DNA of 6,435 nucleotides from Desulfobacterales bacterium (lineage in GTDB: Bacteria; Desulfobacterota; Desulfobacteria; Desulfobacterales; UBA11574): positions 1 through 6,435 of the forward strand of contig JAQYVG010000194.1 of NCBI GenBank assembly GCA_030145595.1. Reading direction: 5' to 3'. A model generated the notes under the pieces. That model did no database searches, was not told where the DNA came from, and saw only the letters and a program-made list of their open reading frames with translations. Both the position numbers and the translations under genes were made by a program. Shown here one piece after another: positions 5,940 to 6,435 of this stretch (positions are counted from its first letter, which is position 1; each line of letters begins with the position of its first letter).

Positions 5940-6435
5940 CTAGATGGTACGGGATTTATCGGCTTTATTCTCTTTCAGGTTTTCCTGGGCGATCAGGTCC
6001 AGATGCCAGGTGGCCATGTCATCCAGGGGCACAATGATGGGGCCGGCCAGTTCACGCAAATCTATGGTCTTGAGGTAATGGCCGCAACGGCCGCAGATAT
6101 CCACGCGCAGGCCCTCTTCACTCTCGGCCCGTAGATAGTTCAGGTCGTCTCTGTTATCATTTTCGCAAAAAGGGCATTGAAGGCGTACATAAGGCCAGGC
6201 GGTTTCACACAGCGAGCAGTGCAGTGTCCGCTGGCCGCCCTCACCGGAAAGATCAGCCAGTTTGGGTGCCGACCCGCACACCGGACAATGGCCATGGTTC
6301 CACTGACTGAGGTCCAAAAGATTCTGAGCGGCTCGAGCAACTTCCAAAAGCGCAGGTCGCATTGACAATCGCAGAAGGAGCGTCAGCACCGGCGGATCAA
6401 CTGCCAACTCCCGGGCCGCGGTTTCGATGGTCTTG
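5940..6435 (-). CDS. fdhE: FdhE-family formate dehydrogenase accessory protein, C-terminal part (5' end beyond window)
   Basis: FdhE proteins are cytoplasmic maturation factors that bind iron through CXXC motifs and act on the catalytic subunit of exported molybdenum/tungsten formate dehydrogenases. The reading frame is open to the window end (164 codons visible), so the TTG at 6407 is internal, not the start. Four CXXC pairs are seen: HCPVCG, HCSLC, CPFCEND and CGRCGHY, with codons between about 6287 and 6084. The CPVCGS and CPFC(E)N motifs and the CGRCGHYLKTID segment are characteristic of FdhE. E. coli FdhE is 309 residues, so roughly the first half is missing here. The C-terminus ends with a polar, Lys-rich tail and TAG at 5942-5940. 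A formate dehydrogenase operon would be expected beyond the right edge. This is family-based inference, as no structural fdh gene is in view. Confidence 0.9.
   Translation of the reverse strand, partial: KTIETAARELAVDPPVLTLLLRLSMRPALLEVARAAQNLLDLSQWNHGHCPVCGSAPKLADLSGEGGQRTLHCSLCETAWPYVRLQCPFCENDNRDDLNYLRAESEEGLRVDICGRCGHYLKTIDLRELAGPIIVPLDDMATWHLDLIAQENLKENKADKSRTI

Overview
The window looks like chromosome from a sulfate-reducing deltaproteobacterium (Desulfobacterota; the moderate GC content and intergenic repeats suggest Desulfobacterales or a relative, which is inference). The main evidence is a 16-heme cytochrome c followed by a Tat-exported four-cluster iron-sulfur protein and a ten-helix NrfD/HybB-type membrane protein. 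This is the order and architecture of hmcA-hmcB-hmcC, the start of the Hmc (high-molecular-weight cytochrome) operon known from Desulfovibrio. All five genes are on the minus strand, so transcription runs from high to low coordinates.

Layout in transcription order. (1) 6435-5940: the C-terminal half of an FdhE-type formate dehydrogenase maturation protein with four CXXC pairs, cut by the window edge. (2) 5939-5757: a 183-base gap rich in short inverted and direct repeats, with no convincing gene. (3) 5756-4140: an NAD(P)-dependent extended SDR (epimerase/dehydratase type) with about 190 extra C-terminal residues that look like an all-helical domain. (4) 4139-3836: a 304-base AT-rich gap with a 25-base imperfect inverted repeat (MITE-like), a strong sigma70-type promoter and a small palindrome in the predicted leader. 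(5) 3835-2234: hmcA. (6) 2197-1151: hmcB. (7) 1151-1: hmcC, which lacks only its last few codons.

How the genes work together. From knowledge of the family, HmcA takes electrons from the periplasmic cytochrome c3 pool, which is filled by periplasmic hydrogenases and formate dehydrogenases. It passes them through the HmcB clusters and the HmcC membrane subunit toward the membrane or cytoplasmic side. The downstream hmcD/E/F genes would lie beyond coordinate 1. Upstream fdhE fits a formate-using periplasmic electron economy, but its linkage to hmc across the SDR gene and two repeat-bearing gaps may be only positional. The least explained item is the SDR with its helical C-terminal extension. 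No wholly new system is evident.
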